A stretch of DNA of 64,000 nucleotides, taken from assembly GCA_947247005.1 (NCBI GenBank), contig OX365962.1:9459201-9523200 (forward strand), read 5' to 3'. The notes below the pieces were generated by a model. The model did not search any database. It was not told the origin of the DNA and was given only the letters and a program-made list of their open reading frames with translations. Shown here one piece after another: positions 54,468 to 64,000 of this stretch (its first letter is position 1; each line of letters starts with the position of its first letter). Made by a program: the position numbers and the translations under genes. Source of the stretch: Spisula solida. Taxonomy: Eukaryota > Mollusca > Bivalvia > Venerida > Mactridae.

Positions 54468-56730
54468 GTGGTATACCACGTGATAGATTTGAAACCGAAG
54501 CCGAGCGTCATACTATTTGATAGACTTGGAACCGAAGCCGAGTGCCATACTATGTGATAGATTTGAAACCGAAGCCGAGCGCCATACTATGCGATAGACT
54601 TGGAACCGAAGCCGAGCGCCATACTATGTGATAGATGAGCGCCATACTATGTGATAGATTTGGAACCGAAGCCGAGCACGATACTATGTGATAGATTTGG
54701 AACCGAAGCCGAGCGCCATACCACGTGATAGACTTGGAACCGAAGCCGAGCGCCATACCACGTGATAGATTTGGAACCGAAGCCGAGCACGATACTATGT
54801 GATAGACTTGGAACCGAAGCCGTGCGCCATACCACGTGATAGACTTGGAACCGAAGCCGTGCGCCATACCACGTGATAGACTTGGAACCGAAGCCGTGCG
54901 CCATACCACGTGATAGACTTGGAACCGAAGCCGAGCACGATACTATGTGATAGACTTGGAACCGAAGCCGTGCGCCATGCCACGTGATAGACTTGGAACC
55001 GAAGCCGAGCGCCATACCACGTGATAGACTTGGAACCGAAGCCGAGCACGATACTATGTGATAGACTTGGAACCGAAGCCGAGCGCGATACTATGTGATA
55101 GATTTGGAACCGAAGCCGAGCACGATACTATGTAATAGACTTGGAACCGAAGCCGTGCGCCATACTATGTGATAGATTTGGAACCGAAGCCGAGCGCCAT
55201 ACTATGTGATAGATTTGGAACCGAAGCCGAGCACGATACTATGTGATAGACTTGGAACCGAAGCCGTGCGCCATACTATGTGATAGACTTGGAACCGTAG
55301 CCGACCGCCATACTATATGATAGACTTGAAACCGAAGCCGAGGGCCATACTTTTTGATAGACTTGAAACCGTAGCCGAGCGCCATACTATGTGATAGACT
55401 TGGAACCGTAGCCGAGCGCCATACTATATGATAGACTTGGAACCGTAGCCGAGCGCCATACTATATGATAGATTTGGAACCGTAGCCGAGCGCCATACTA
55501 TATGATAGACTTGAAACCGAAGCCGAGGGCCATACTTTTTGATAGACTTGGAACCGTAGCCGAGCGCCATACTATGTGATAGACTTGGAACCGAAGCCGA
55601 GCGCCATACTATATGATATACTTGGAACCGAAGCCGAGTGCCATACTATGCGATAGACTTGGAACCGAAGCCGAGCGCCATACTATGTGATAGACTTGGA
55701 ACCGAAGCCGAGTGCCATACTATGTGATAGACTTGGAACCGAAGCCGTGCGCCATACCACGTGATAGACTTGGAACCGAAGCCGTGCGCCATACCACGTG
55801 ATAGACTTGGAACCGAAGCCGAGCGCCATACTATGTGATAGATTTGGAACCGAAGCCGAGCACGATACTATGTGATAGACTTGGAACCGAAGCCGTGCGC
55901 CATACCACGTGATAGACTTGGAACCGAAGCCGAGCGCCATACTATGTGATAGATTTGGAACCGAAGCCGAGCACGATACTATGTGATAGACTTGGAACCG
56001 AAGCCGTGCGCCATACCACGTGATAGACTTGGAACCGAAGCCGTGCGCCATACCACGTGATAGACTTGGAACCGAAGCCGAGCGCCATACTATGTGATAG
56101 ACTTGGAACCGTAGCCGACCGCCATACTATATGATAGACTTGAAACCGAAGCCGAGGGCCATACTTTTTGATAGACTTGGAACCGTAGCCGAGCGCCATA
56201 CTATGTGATAGACTTGGAACCGTAGCCGAGCGCCATACTATATGATAGACTTGGAACCGTAGCCGAGCGCCATACTATATGATAGACTTGAAACCGAAGC
56301 CGAGGGCCATACTTTTTAATAGACTTGGAACCGTAGCCGAGCGCCATACTATGTGATAGACTTGGGACCGAAGCCGAGCGCCATACTATGTGATAGACTT
56401 GGAACCGAAGCCGAGTGCCATACTATGTGATAGACTTGGAACCGAAGCCGAGTGCCATACTATATGATAGACTTGGAACCGAAGCCGAGTGCCATACTAT
56501 GTGATAGACTTGGAACCGAAGCCGAGTGCCATACTATATGATAGACTTGGAACCGAAGCCGAGTGCCATACTATATGATAGACTTGGAACCGAAGCCGAG
56601 TGCCATACTATGTGATAGACTTCGAGCCGAAATCGAGTGCCATACTATATGATAGACTTGGAACCAAAGCCGAGCGCGACTTGCAACCGATGCCAAGCGC
56701 ACATTGGAACGAGCCGAGCGTCATACTATG
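54468..56730. repeat. 37-bp tandem array, about 60 units, many with an E-box
   Basis: The unit is GATAGACTTGGAACCGAAGC, CGAGCGCCATACTATGT (37 bp). Variants of the last block are CTATGTGATAG, CTATATGATAG, CTTTTTGATAG and CCACGTGATAG; the last creates a palindromic CACGTG E-box in at least a dozen units. Blocks of several units recur as higher-order repeats (compare 55330-55590 with 56130-56360). As 37 is not a multiple of three, minus-strand frames of 84-122 codons cycle through one 37-residue pattern and are not genes. Confidence 0.92.
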
Positions 56731-57027
56731 TACTTAACATACTTAAAATTATATTCTTTACTTGCTTTGGTTTTTAAAATGGAACATATAAATATTTAAT
56801 GAGATCATTGGTGTGTGTTTGCTAAATAGCTTAGTGGGTGTTTGGAAATCTCATTACAGGCAATCCTGATTATAAATAATCCCAGATTTACCTATACATC
56901 ATATTTTAGCGAAAGTGACATGGTTTTTTGAGAAAAATATAATTTGGAGAAGTTTCACAAAAAACTAGAAAAACATGAACTACACACCATCGAGTAACAG
57001 CGCCGTCGGGAATTGTCCGTTCACCAG
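56731..57027. other. Spacer, no supported feature
   Basis: AT-rich; nothing recognised up to the candidate gene at 57028. Confidence 0.5.
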
Positions 57028-57503
57028 ATGGACACCAAAAGATGGCGGACGTATCAAAACGTGAAAAGGTATGTGCTGTGTGCTTATTATTTTGTTAACT
57101 TCTTAAATAAGAATTAAGAGCTATTATGTTCATATTTTCATTGTCTAGTACTAGTGCACAAACGGTAGATAACTCGTAATGTTTAAACTGTTACCTACCA
57201 TTTTCCCCTCTATATATTGTACCTACATTGTTAAGACGAGGAAAATAACCTACCCCTCCAAAACACCAATATCAGTTTGATTTTTCGGGCATTCCATTAA
57301 AAACCTCTGAATAGTAAATCGTTCTGTTATTTATAGTTTACAGGATAGAAGTTTTGCCCTTCAATCCTACGCAGTGGACAACATTCTCTGAAGTTTCTGG
57401 ACCCTTCTATAGGCCAAACATGTGTCAGAACCGTTTCATGTCCTCGTGCATACAACCGAGGAACATAGTGCGTCACCACGTTCGTCTTCCTAAAGACCTT
57501 TAA
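57028..57503 (+). CDS. Candidate small two-exon gene, 66 residues, unknown function
   Basis: Model: join of 57028-57068 and 57344-57503. Exon 1 reads MDTKRWRTYQNVK and ends AAAAG/GTATGT; exon 2 follows TTATAGTTTACAG and continues RIEVLPFNPTQWTTFSEVSG, then PFYRPNMCQNRF and ends KDL-stop. The phase-2 junction is open throughout, and this second frame is the only long one in exon 2. The ATG has weak context (CAGATGG). A better context, AAGATGGCGG at 57042, gives another frame that ends 15 codons into exon 2; the two starts could compete. No domain is recognised. The product is small and the support is splice consistency only. Confidence 0.3.
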
Positions 57504-58751
57504 TGAAGCGCTTTAAACGGAATATATTGCTTAATTAGTAGATGCCCATACGAGCTTCACATTTTAATTTTTTTACATAACTCAGTTTATGACAATAAGA
57601 TGAAGTGGAAGAAATGTTCGAAAATTTAAAATGTCTTAAATACTAGCCAAGCAAATCTGTTACGAATGTATAGATTTCCACAAATATTATAATGAATGTG
57701 TTCTTTATAAATAACATACATTTGTCACCCCTTGTACAGCAAAATAAAAAAAAATGATTTTAAAAATAATGTTTTGTTTCTTCATACCTAACTATATTAA
57801 GGAGCGTAATCTATATTGGGATAGTGCATGTTTCTTTTAACAAATAATTTATTTTTTCAAACTGAAATGCACTGAGCACAAAAGAACGCAATGAACACAC
57901 ATGTACACATTTGTAACATTTTTACCTAGGGTTACATGTTAAAGCCGATCAGTTTGGTCAGCCTATTGCATTTTTCGAGGGCTACACATTACCATGAAGT
58001 TGGTATATTTGATTATTAACACACGAAAGTTGTTTTGGTAATCTGTTTCAAAACCTTTTCAAACAACAATTCTAAGAAGAAATTGCTGAATGTGTCATTT
58101 CCGAGAAAATGCACTTATATTTAAGGATATCTGCATCCTACATAACTGGGTATTATAATTTAGTTATAACTCCAACGCGATAAATTGCAGTACAAAAACA
58201 AACACCATTCTGCCTATATTTTTGTTATGGATTAAAATCATCAAGAACCAATGAAAGCATTCAAACATTTGTCACAACATATAAAGTTTTCATGCTCCTA
58301 AATATTCAGAAACGATAATAGCGGATTTTGTGTTTGTTTTTGTATTGCAATTTATCGTGCTAGTGGTATATAATATATATATGCACGTGTTGCAAACATC
58401 AACATACATGACCCATATTTTATTTTCGGAAAATCTAATTCGTTTACAAAAAAACACTGCTTGACTTTCGGTTCGTAACAAGTTTTAATATCGTCTACAC
58501 TTAGGTGATTAATCGTGGAATTTATAGTAAGTATTTGTTGCTTGTATACACCTATATACAACAATATAAATTTCTGAATATGTATTGGCGTAATGTCAAT
58601 ATGTGTACTGGTGACAGGGGGTGGCCTTTGTCTAATCATGTGACTAAAAATAGTTCAATATGGCGCCTTGTTGTGTCCGAGGTCTATTGCAATGCATAAA
58701 GGCCGAGCTGATCAGAATGCAGACTTTCAAGAAAGTAAAGACCGGGAACCG
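57504..58751. other. No supported gene
   Basis: AT-rich. An AATAAA run at 57741 could serve the candidate gene upstream. The 95-codon minus frame at 58352-58639 is unrecognised and overlaps another open frame. Confidence 0.45.
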
Positions 58752-59533
58752 TATAACACACTGTTTAGCCAAAACGCAATGGGTCCGGTTTAACGACGCG
58801 GGTTCAGCTAAAGTAACGAAAATGATCCGGCTAAAAAATGGTGGATATCAACAAAAATCAGCAGGTGAGTGTAACATTTTTACATATTTTGTACGGTTTT
58901 TCTTGAATTCTGAAGACAGGAATACTCTTACGGAATTCCCAAGTTTGTCCTGCATGCTCGTAGCTACTTGGTTTTGTCTTGCATCAATGCATATTCACGT
59001 AATGCACGTTGAAAGTTGTGATTCGATCGTAAACAATGCAAAAACAGACATGAAATGCGGACATTTTAGACAAATTAGACAAAGTAAGAGCTTACCGAGT
59101 CTAAACTTTGTACTTGCATGTATTGTAGGGTTACATTTCTTTCCCAGATACTCATCTTTTATTAATAACGTATTTATATAGGCCAAAATCTAACGTTTTC
59201 AAAGTTGAACGAATCATGGTCCGCTTGTCGATACAACGAAAATAGTCCGGCTCGTGTTTTACTCGCCATAACAACTATTGCAATGACTATATTTTAACAT
59301 TTTCTACTTTTTGTTGCTTGTGTTTAACTGAATAATTTACATGCCCTCTCATATTGCACTTACTGCTGAATTATGGGTTCGAGCCCCGGTCTGGTTGCAC
59401 ATTTATAGATGAAGAATCTTTTAAGTTGACTTGAATATTTGTCTAGATGTGTCAATATATTTTGACATGCAGACATCGATCTAAACGTGTATGTATTACC
59501 AATCATCTGATTCTTCTTTTTATTTATTTTCAG

Positions 59534-59685
59534 GAAAAAAACAAGGATCCAATGTGACCTATGTGCAAAGACATTCATATTTATTTCGACCATAGTCGTG
59601 GACAACATTTTGAAAGACGTTAATGTACCCAGTGTGGCAAAAGTTTTACCGCAAAGTCGTCTTCTTTTCCAATGTTTCACATGGT
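59534..59685 (+). pseudogene. Degenerate C2H2 zinc-finger exon within T1 copy 2
   Basis: After an acceptor-like TTTATTTTCAG (ending 59533), one frame reads KKTRIQCDLCAKTF, a CxxC half of a C2H2 finger; after about 45 nt another frame reads HSRGQHFERR, a stop, then CTQCGKSFTAKSSS and MFHM, a second finger with CxxC and an eroded HxxxH part. The linker sequence and spacing are typical of the zf-C2H2 family. The frame change and the in-frame stop show it is broken. It is absent from T1 copy 1, where this block is deleted. I give no repaired version. Confidence 0.45.
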
Positions 59686-59921
59686 GCTAGAGAAAACGGC
59701 CCTGCTGCTGATAGGGATGCTACTTTTCAAGGAAATGTTCCTTTTCCCTCAGACTTGCGAATGCTACATAGAAACTGGTATATAATAAAATACCGCTATT
59801 TTTGCTTCCGAAGCGAAACAAAGTCGGTCTTGGATTGGTAGCAGTTGGTGATGTCAAAGTTACATTGTATTGCTACACTGTTATTGTGTGTAACTAGTTC
59901 ATCGTCATCAAAGTAGACATT

Positions 59922-60260
59922 CCACGTGGTATGTGACGTAATTGTTGGCTAGGAACGCAAGTAAATATCTAAAAAAAATCGTAGGTACTTTATTCTTTGA
60001 TCGAATTTGAAGACACTCTTGATGCTCAATCCCAGAATAGGTGCTATCCATGCAAATTAATATTCCGAAAACCAACACAACTGCTATCAAGTCGATTTCG
60101 ACAGAAGTCCTTTCGAAGAAAAATATTACGTCGCATGGACAGTACTCAAATTTGGCTTGAGTTTCGAGTAAATATCGTTAAATCGGTCTAAGAATAAAGT
60201 AGTTACGTTACTTGCGTTAAATTCTGAACCCCCAAAGTTATGCCACATACCACATGGTAT
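59922..60260. mobile_element. MITE-like inverted-repeat block within T1 copy 2
   Basis: CCACGTGGTATGTGACGTAA, TTGGCTAGGAACGCAAGTAA on the left is inverted, imperfectly, against TTACTTGCGTTAAATTCTG and GCCACATACCACATGG on the right. It is the complete form of the block in copy 1 and of the diverged relative at 48.65 kb, so this is a separate mobile family nested in T1. Confidence 0.55.
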
Positions 60261-60602
60261 GACCACATTTTGCCTGGGATAAACGTGTCGAAAAAACAAT
60301 CGTATCCAGAACATATTATATATTCAGATTATTGAAAAGAATAATGCACAAATCGAACATTAACAGTTTACAGTTTATTTGAAATACATTAGGCATTATG
60401 CCGATGAGTAAACAAAAATACAAAATGTACAGGAACAAATAATTACATATAAATACATGGTCAACAGTCAATTAATATTCTTATTATGTAACATATACAC
60501 CTATTAAAACACCATCACACTAAACTTGGTCTTGTTTTGTTCTATGTTCCTTATTTTTATTATTTTATGAGTATAGCACTTTATCAACTTCTTTCACTAA
60601 TA

Positions 60603-60617
60603 GGGGGGGGGGGGGGG
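60603..60617. repeat. Poly-G tract
   Basis: Fifteen G in a row; eleven in the equivalent place of copy 1. Confidence 0.8.
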
Positions 60618-61721
60618 TATATATGAGAATTATACGGTCCGAATTATACTTGGATTGATTAAATTTTTGAAATTGGTTGTCACTTTTCCTCCCATGTGCA
60701 GAAAGTCCTGTCTAATGCCTTGGGATGTGGTTGTTTCCCTATAGTAGGTTTTTAACTACTAAATATACTTGGGGGAAAACATTGCATTGCACTACGACTT
60801 ATTGTGGCGACGGTTAGCAAATTATATTTACTCTTAACTCTTGAAGAATAATATGAATGCATTGGATATTTTGTTCGTTAAAGTTGCTGAAATATAGGAA
60901 CTTCGGGAACGTTTTAAATGAAGGTTTGAAAGGCTCATGTAATCTCATTTATGTCGAATATTTTTGTTATATCACCATTGTACTTGATTCGCACGTATAA
61001 TGGAATTATAGTATGTCAATATATAATTATGAAATATGTGCAGTGGTTTTAAACCTAGGATTCCCAACGCATGTCACATAAGCCATGCCCCTCTGACAGT
61101 TGTAGGCGGTGTTACGGAAATTACAGTAACCTACGTTATATATGGTTATCTCGGCTATATGGATGCCGTTTAGCGATTACCGCCATAGGTCCTAAATATG
61201 ACAGCTGTGCAACCTTCTTTCTATATAGGGACCCTTTGTATTAGACAAACGTTTTTGTGTCGAAACGATATTTTAGCAGGAATTACAAACATGTACCGTT
61301 TGTTAACATACTAGTATGTTATTATATTTTATCTTCAGTGGAGAAGTGTTTATTTTACTGGGATTCTGATGTATAGTAGCAAGAAATGCAAAAAACTAGT
61401 AGCCATACAGTACATGCACTTTGCACGTGATTTCTAAGTTGATATCCTGCTAGTTTTAACTAGCGGGTCAATTTTGGATTCATCACATTTAAAATATTTT
61501 TCATCCAAGCTTCATCCAAATTCCTGTTCACTGTTCCAGTCTTTCTGTGTGGTTTAGTCATTCTTTTATTACACTAGCCGAAGCTGCGATCCCTACAAAA
61601 TATAAACAAAAACAGGTAGAGCATTTAATTTAGTTCAATATCTCGTAAAAATGTGAATACGTGTATGTATTTGTTATTATCCATGGGGTTTTGAAAGACG
61701 TTTTTATAAAAAAAACTATCA

Positions 61722-62188
61722 GAGGTGTCCTTTAAATAAAATAAATAAATATAGTAGATTTATATAGCGCCCTTTTAATGCGAACGCACGTACAAAGGCG
61801 CATCACATAGAGTGTTGCAGTCACTAGGGCGCAGGTGCATCCCGGGGCCTACCGGTGCAGATACAGCATGATCGGACCAGGGGACAGACTGAGAGAAAGC
61901 ATCCGAAGGGAGAGAGAGAGATATCAGATACAGGCATGTCCGGTGCTGTAGACATGCGCCTAGCTCTTATTTCGAACAGACAGTCTGGTTCTTTAATGTG
62001 CCCGGTGTATAGCACCAATACACAGCTTACTGGCACTTTTCACTAGATAATGTGAAGTCAATATGGTCCAATATAGCGGGAAATTACTACGAATAGAAGT
62101 TCAGAAATGTCAAGTTCAAATGCCGGGGATTGAAGCCACGACCTCTGGATAAACAGTCCAGTGTGTTACCACTGAGCTGTGTCCTTTG
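61722..62188 (-). mobile_element. tRNA-Asp-like SINE within T1 copy 2
   Basis: Minus-strand order as in copy 1: ACACAGCTCAGTGGTAACAC (A box), GACTGTTTATCCAGAGGTCG, GGCTTCAATCCCCGGC (B box, mutated), body and TATATAAATCTACTATATTT tail. The anticodon loop is changed relative to copy 1 (GTT for GTC). Confidence 0.6.
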
Positions 62189-62919
62189 AGAAGACGTTTA
62201 GTTCAAACAAATCTTACTACGTGAAAAATGAAGTGATATACGTGTATTTCAAAAATTGCAAAAATAGCAATGTCCATATCTGTACATAATGCGGATGCAA
62301 ATATAATTGTAAAAGCGAACCGGATCATTTGCGTTATATTGACAACCGGACCCTGATTCGTTCAACTTTGAAAACGTTAGATTTTGGCCAATATAAATAC
62401 ATTATTGATAAAAGATGAGTATCTGGGAAAGAAATGTAACCCTACAATACATGCAAGTACATAGTTTAGACTCAGTAAGCTCTTACTTTGTCTAATTTGT
62501 CTGAAATGTCCATATTTCATGTCTGTTTTGCATTGTTTACGATTGAATCATAACTTTCAACGTGCATTACGTGAATATGCATTGATGCAAGACAAAACCA
62601 AGTAGCTACGAGCATGCAGGACAAACGTGGGCATTCCGTAAGAGTATTCCTGTCTTCAGAATTCAAGAATAACCATACAAAATACGCAAAAATGTTACAT
62701 TCACCAGCGTATCATTGTTGATATCCACCTTTTTTAGCCGGGTCATTTTTGCTACGTTATCCGAACTCGCGTCGTTAAACCGGACCCATTGCGTTTTGCC
62801 GATACGGTGTGGTATAATAAGCGGACTATTTCCCATACTGATAACTGACTAGGTGGCGCTATTATATTCGTACGCAACTAACGGTGATTTATATTTGAGA
62901 TATCTATGAGTTAATAGTT

Positions 62920-62943
62920 TTTGTGTGGCGTAACGCCACACAA
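62920..62943. repeat. Short near-perfect palindrome
   Basis: TTGTGTGGCG and CGCCACACAA are exact inverted repeats around TAA. It lies just outside T1 copy 2. It may be a remnant end of a small element. Confidence 0.6.
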
Positions 62944-64000
62944 TGCTATTACCACTTTTCAGCTTACGACCAATTTAACGCATTAGGCCTCGGCAAATAA
63001 ATAGTTCTATGATTTGACCAATATTACAAGCATGCAACACAGGTTACACGTATCATTGGACCTGATTTGTTTACATTACCAACATTTACTTATATTTAGA
63101 CCAACAGTTATATCAGACTTTTATTTTTAGAGGATATTTATAGCAAATCATTCCGCAACGGACTATATTTTTACTACCAAAGAATGTTCTCACTGGTGGC
63201 GGGAATCTAAAATAGTTCCCACGGTTTTCAATCGTATACTGTAACGTATGTAAACCACTCCGCCGCTGCACATTGCAGACGATGACCTAATTATGTTGTA
63301 TACAAACATTGATGCTATATATAGCTGGTGGGGGGAACTGAAATATCGATCGGCCGATTAACAATGTTACCGCGGTAAGCGTTAAACGCACTAGTCAATT
63401 TCTACCCTGCTTTATATAAGACCTCATAATTTTCGTATCTATTATCCGATTTTGAATATTTAAAGCTTGTAATGAAGCAGAGATATATGTCTCTCTTTTA
63501 GACAACAATCAACACGATACCCTAATTATTAAATCCACGGCGACGAGTAAGAATCCGTTCCGCGTAAAAGTAAGTTTAAAATACATTTTGTATCCCGTTT
63601 TATACCAAATAAAAATTCAATCAACGGTCGAAAATCATCAATTATTAATTTAATATTCGATCGATTTTGTTCATTAAAGCTTGTTTTAAAAGCTAATACT
63701 TTAAGGTTTTATAAAATGTAAAACTTGTTTTTAAAGCATTAATCGGCCGATCGATATGTATGAGCGACATGTTTACCCCTTTTACATACGTTAATATAGA
63801 GTGTCATATACATTTAATTAACATGCGTGGTCATACGAAGAATAAACAGTCACTTATCTTGACACTGGTCGAATTCTCCAAGTTGTTAAAAATGGTATTT
63901 GTAAATATCCCTTCATTGATGCTCAGCATAGTTAATTAAGTAAGTTCCAGGTAACTGCTGGTTCTCTTGGTGTCTTTAGCAGCACAAATGTTTGAGTAAG
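62944..64000. other. No supported gene; possible promoter region near 63.4 kb
   Basis: No coding region was recognised. A TATATAAG box at 63413 is followed by sequence ending CCGCGTAAAAGTAAGTTT near 63570, where AAAA/GTAAGT could be a donor of a non-coding first exon belonging to a gene beyond the window. This is a weak suggestion. CGATCGGCCGATTAA at 63346 and ATCGGCCGATCGAT at 63743 are short related palindromes. Confidence 0.25.

Larger units (their letters stand above)
58752..62815 (+). mobile_element. Long-TIR element T1, copy 2
   Basis: The arms 58752-59250 and 62316-62815 are inverted repeats of about 500 bp, both edged by TATA and CACAC-GT, then AAAACGCAATGGGTCCGGTT and ACGACGCG. The interior matches copy 1 (22.4-26.0 kb) in the same order, including a nested inverted-repeat block and a SINE. 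It is the more complete copy: it keeps the whole right arm and an internal 450-bp block with a zinc-finger-like remnant. No transposase was recognised, so the superfamily is open. Confidence 0.75.

Noticed and set aside
54550..56199. Minus-strand open frames of 84-122 codons (GFGSKSITWYGARLRF repeats)
   Set aside because: Same effect in the 37-bp array: one 37-residue pattern in every frame, with many interruptions.
58660..59181. 173-codon open frame beginning MAPCCVRG as a THAP-like or transposase gene
   Set aside because: After the first dozen residues no THAP pattern follows, and most of it lies in the inverted arm of T1, which is equally open by chance in parts of the other copies.

Overview
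This is a eukaryotic, AT-rich (roughly two-thirds A+T by eye), repeat-dense nuclear window with one convincing protein-coding gene. Animal-type spliced exons, a HEPN–NACHT protein of a kind known from bivalves, tRNA-derived SINEs, several ~165-170 bp tandem families common in molluscs and an extreme density of minisatellites all point to a bivalve mollusc. Dreissenid or venerid clams would fit, but the species cannot be fixed from sequence alone.

Layout. 0.5-1.9 kb: two abutting minisatellites (59 bp and 51 bp units). 2.8-15.7 kb: three diverged copies of one module (CRE-like promoter-like segment, about 0.8 kb of spacer, then a minisatellite), the third broken by a 2.8 kb TIR element and by two transposons inserted side by side with clean target-site duplications. 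15.7-32 kb: no convincing gene; SINEs, MITEs, degenerate satellites and the first copy of a 3.6-4.1 kb long-TIR element (here called T1). 32.8-46.3 kb: a five-exon NLR-like gene on the plus strand. 48-57 kb: a GAT-rich 21-bp array, a 45-bp array, a 91-bp array and a 37-bp array of about 60 units. 57.0-57.5 kb: a possible tiny two-exon gene. 58.8-62.8 kb: second T1 copy, in direct orientation to the first. 62.8-64 kb: no recognisable gene.

The NLR-like gene is the centre of interest. Its five coding exons join in frame at canonical GT/AG sites into a protein of 1,876 residues: a 2A-like ribosome-skipping motif at residues 48-56, a DZIP3-type HEPN domain whose RNxxxH motif is assembled across an intron, about 100 heptad repeats encoded by a 21-bp minisatellite that carries a 462-bp higher-order repeat in four copies, a NACHT NTPase with Walker A, Walker B and sensor-1 motifs, and a leucine-rich-like C-terminus. 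By family this suggests a nucleotide-regulated innate immune sensor with a putative RNase effector. The 2A-like motif would split off a 55-residue leader during translation. Function and 2A activity are inference; the domain order and reading frame are read directly.

The two T1 copies lie as direct repeats on either side of this gene, so the locus has a structure expected to favour copy-number change. Most long open frames elsewhere are by-products of tandem arrays whose units lack stop codons.
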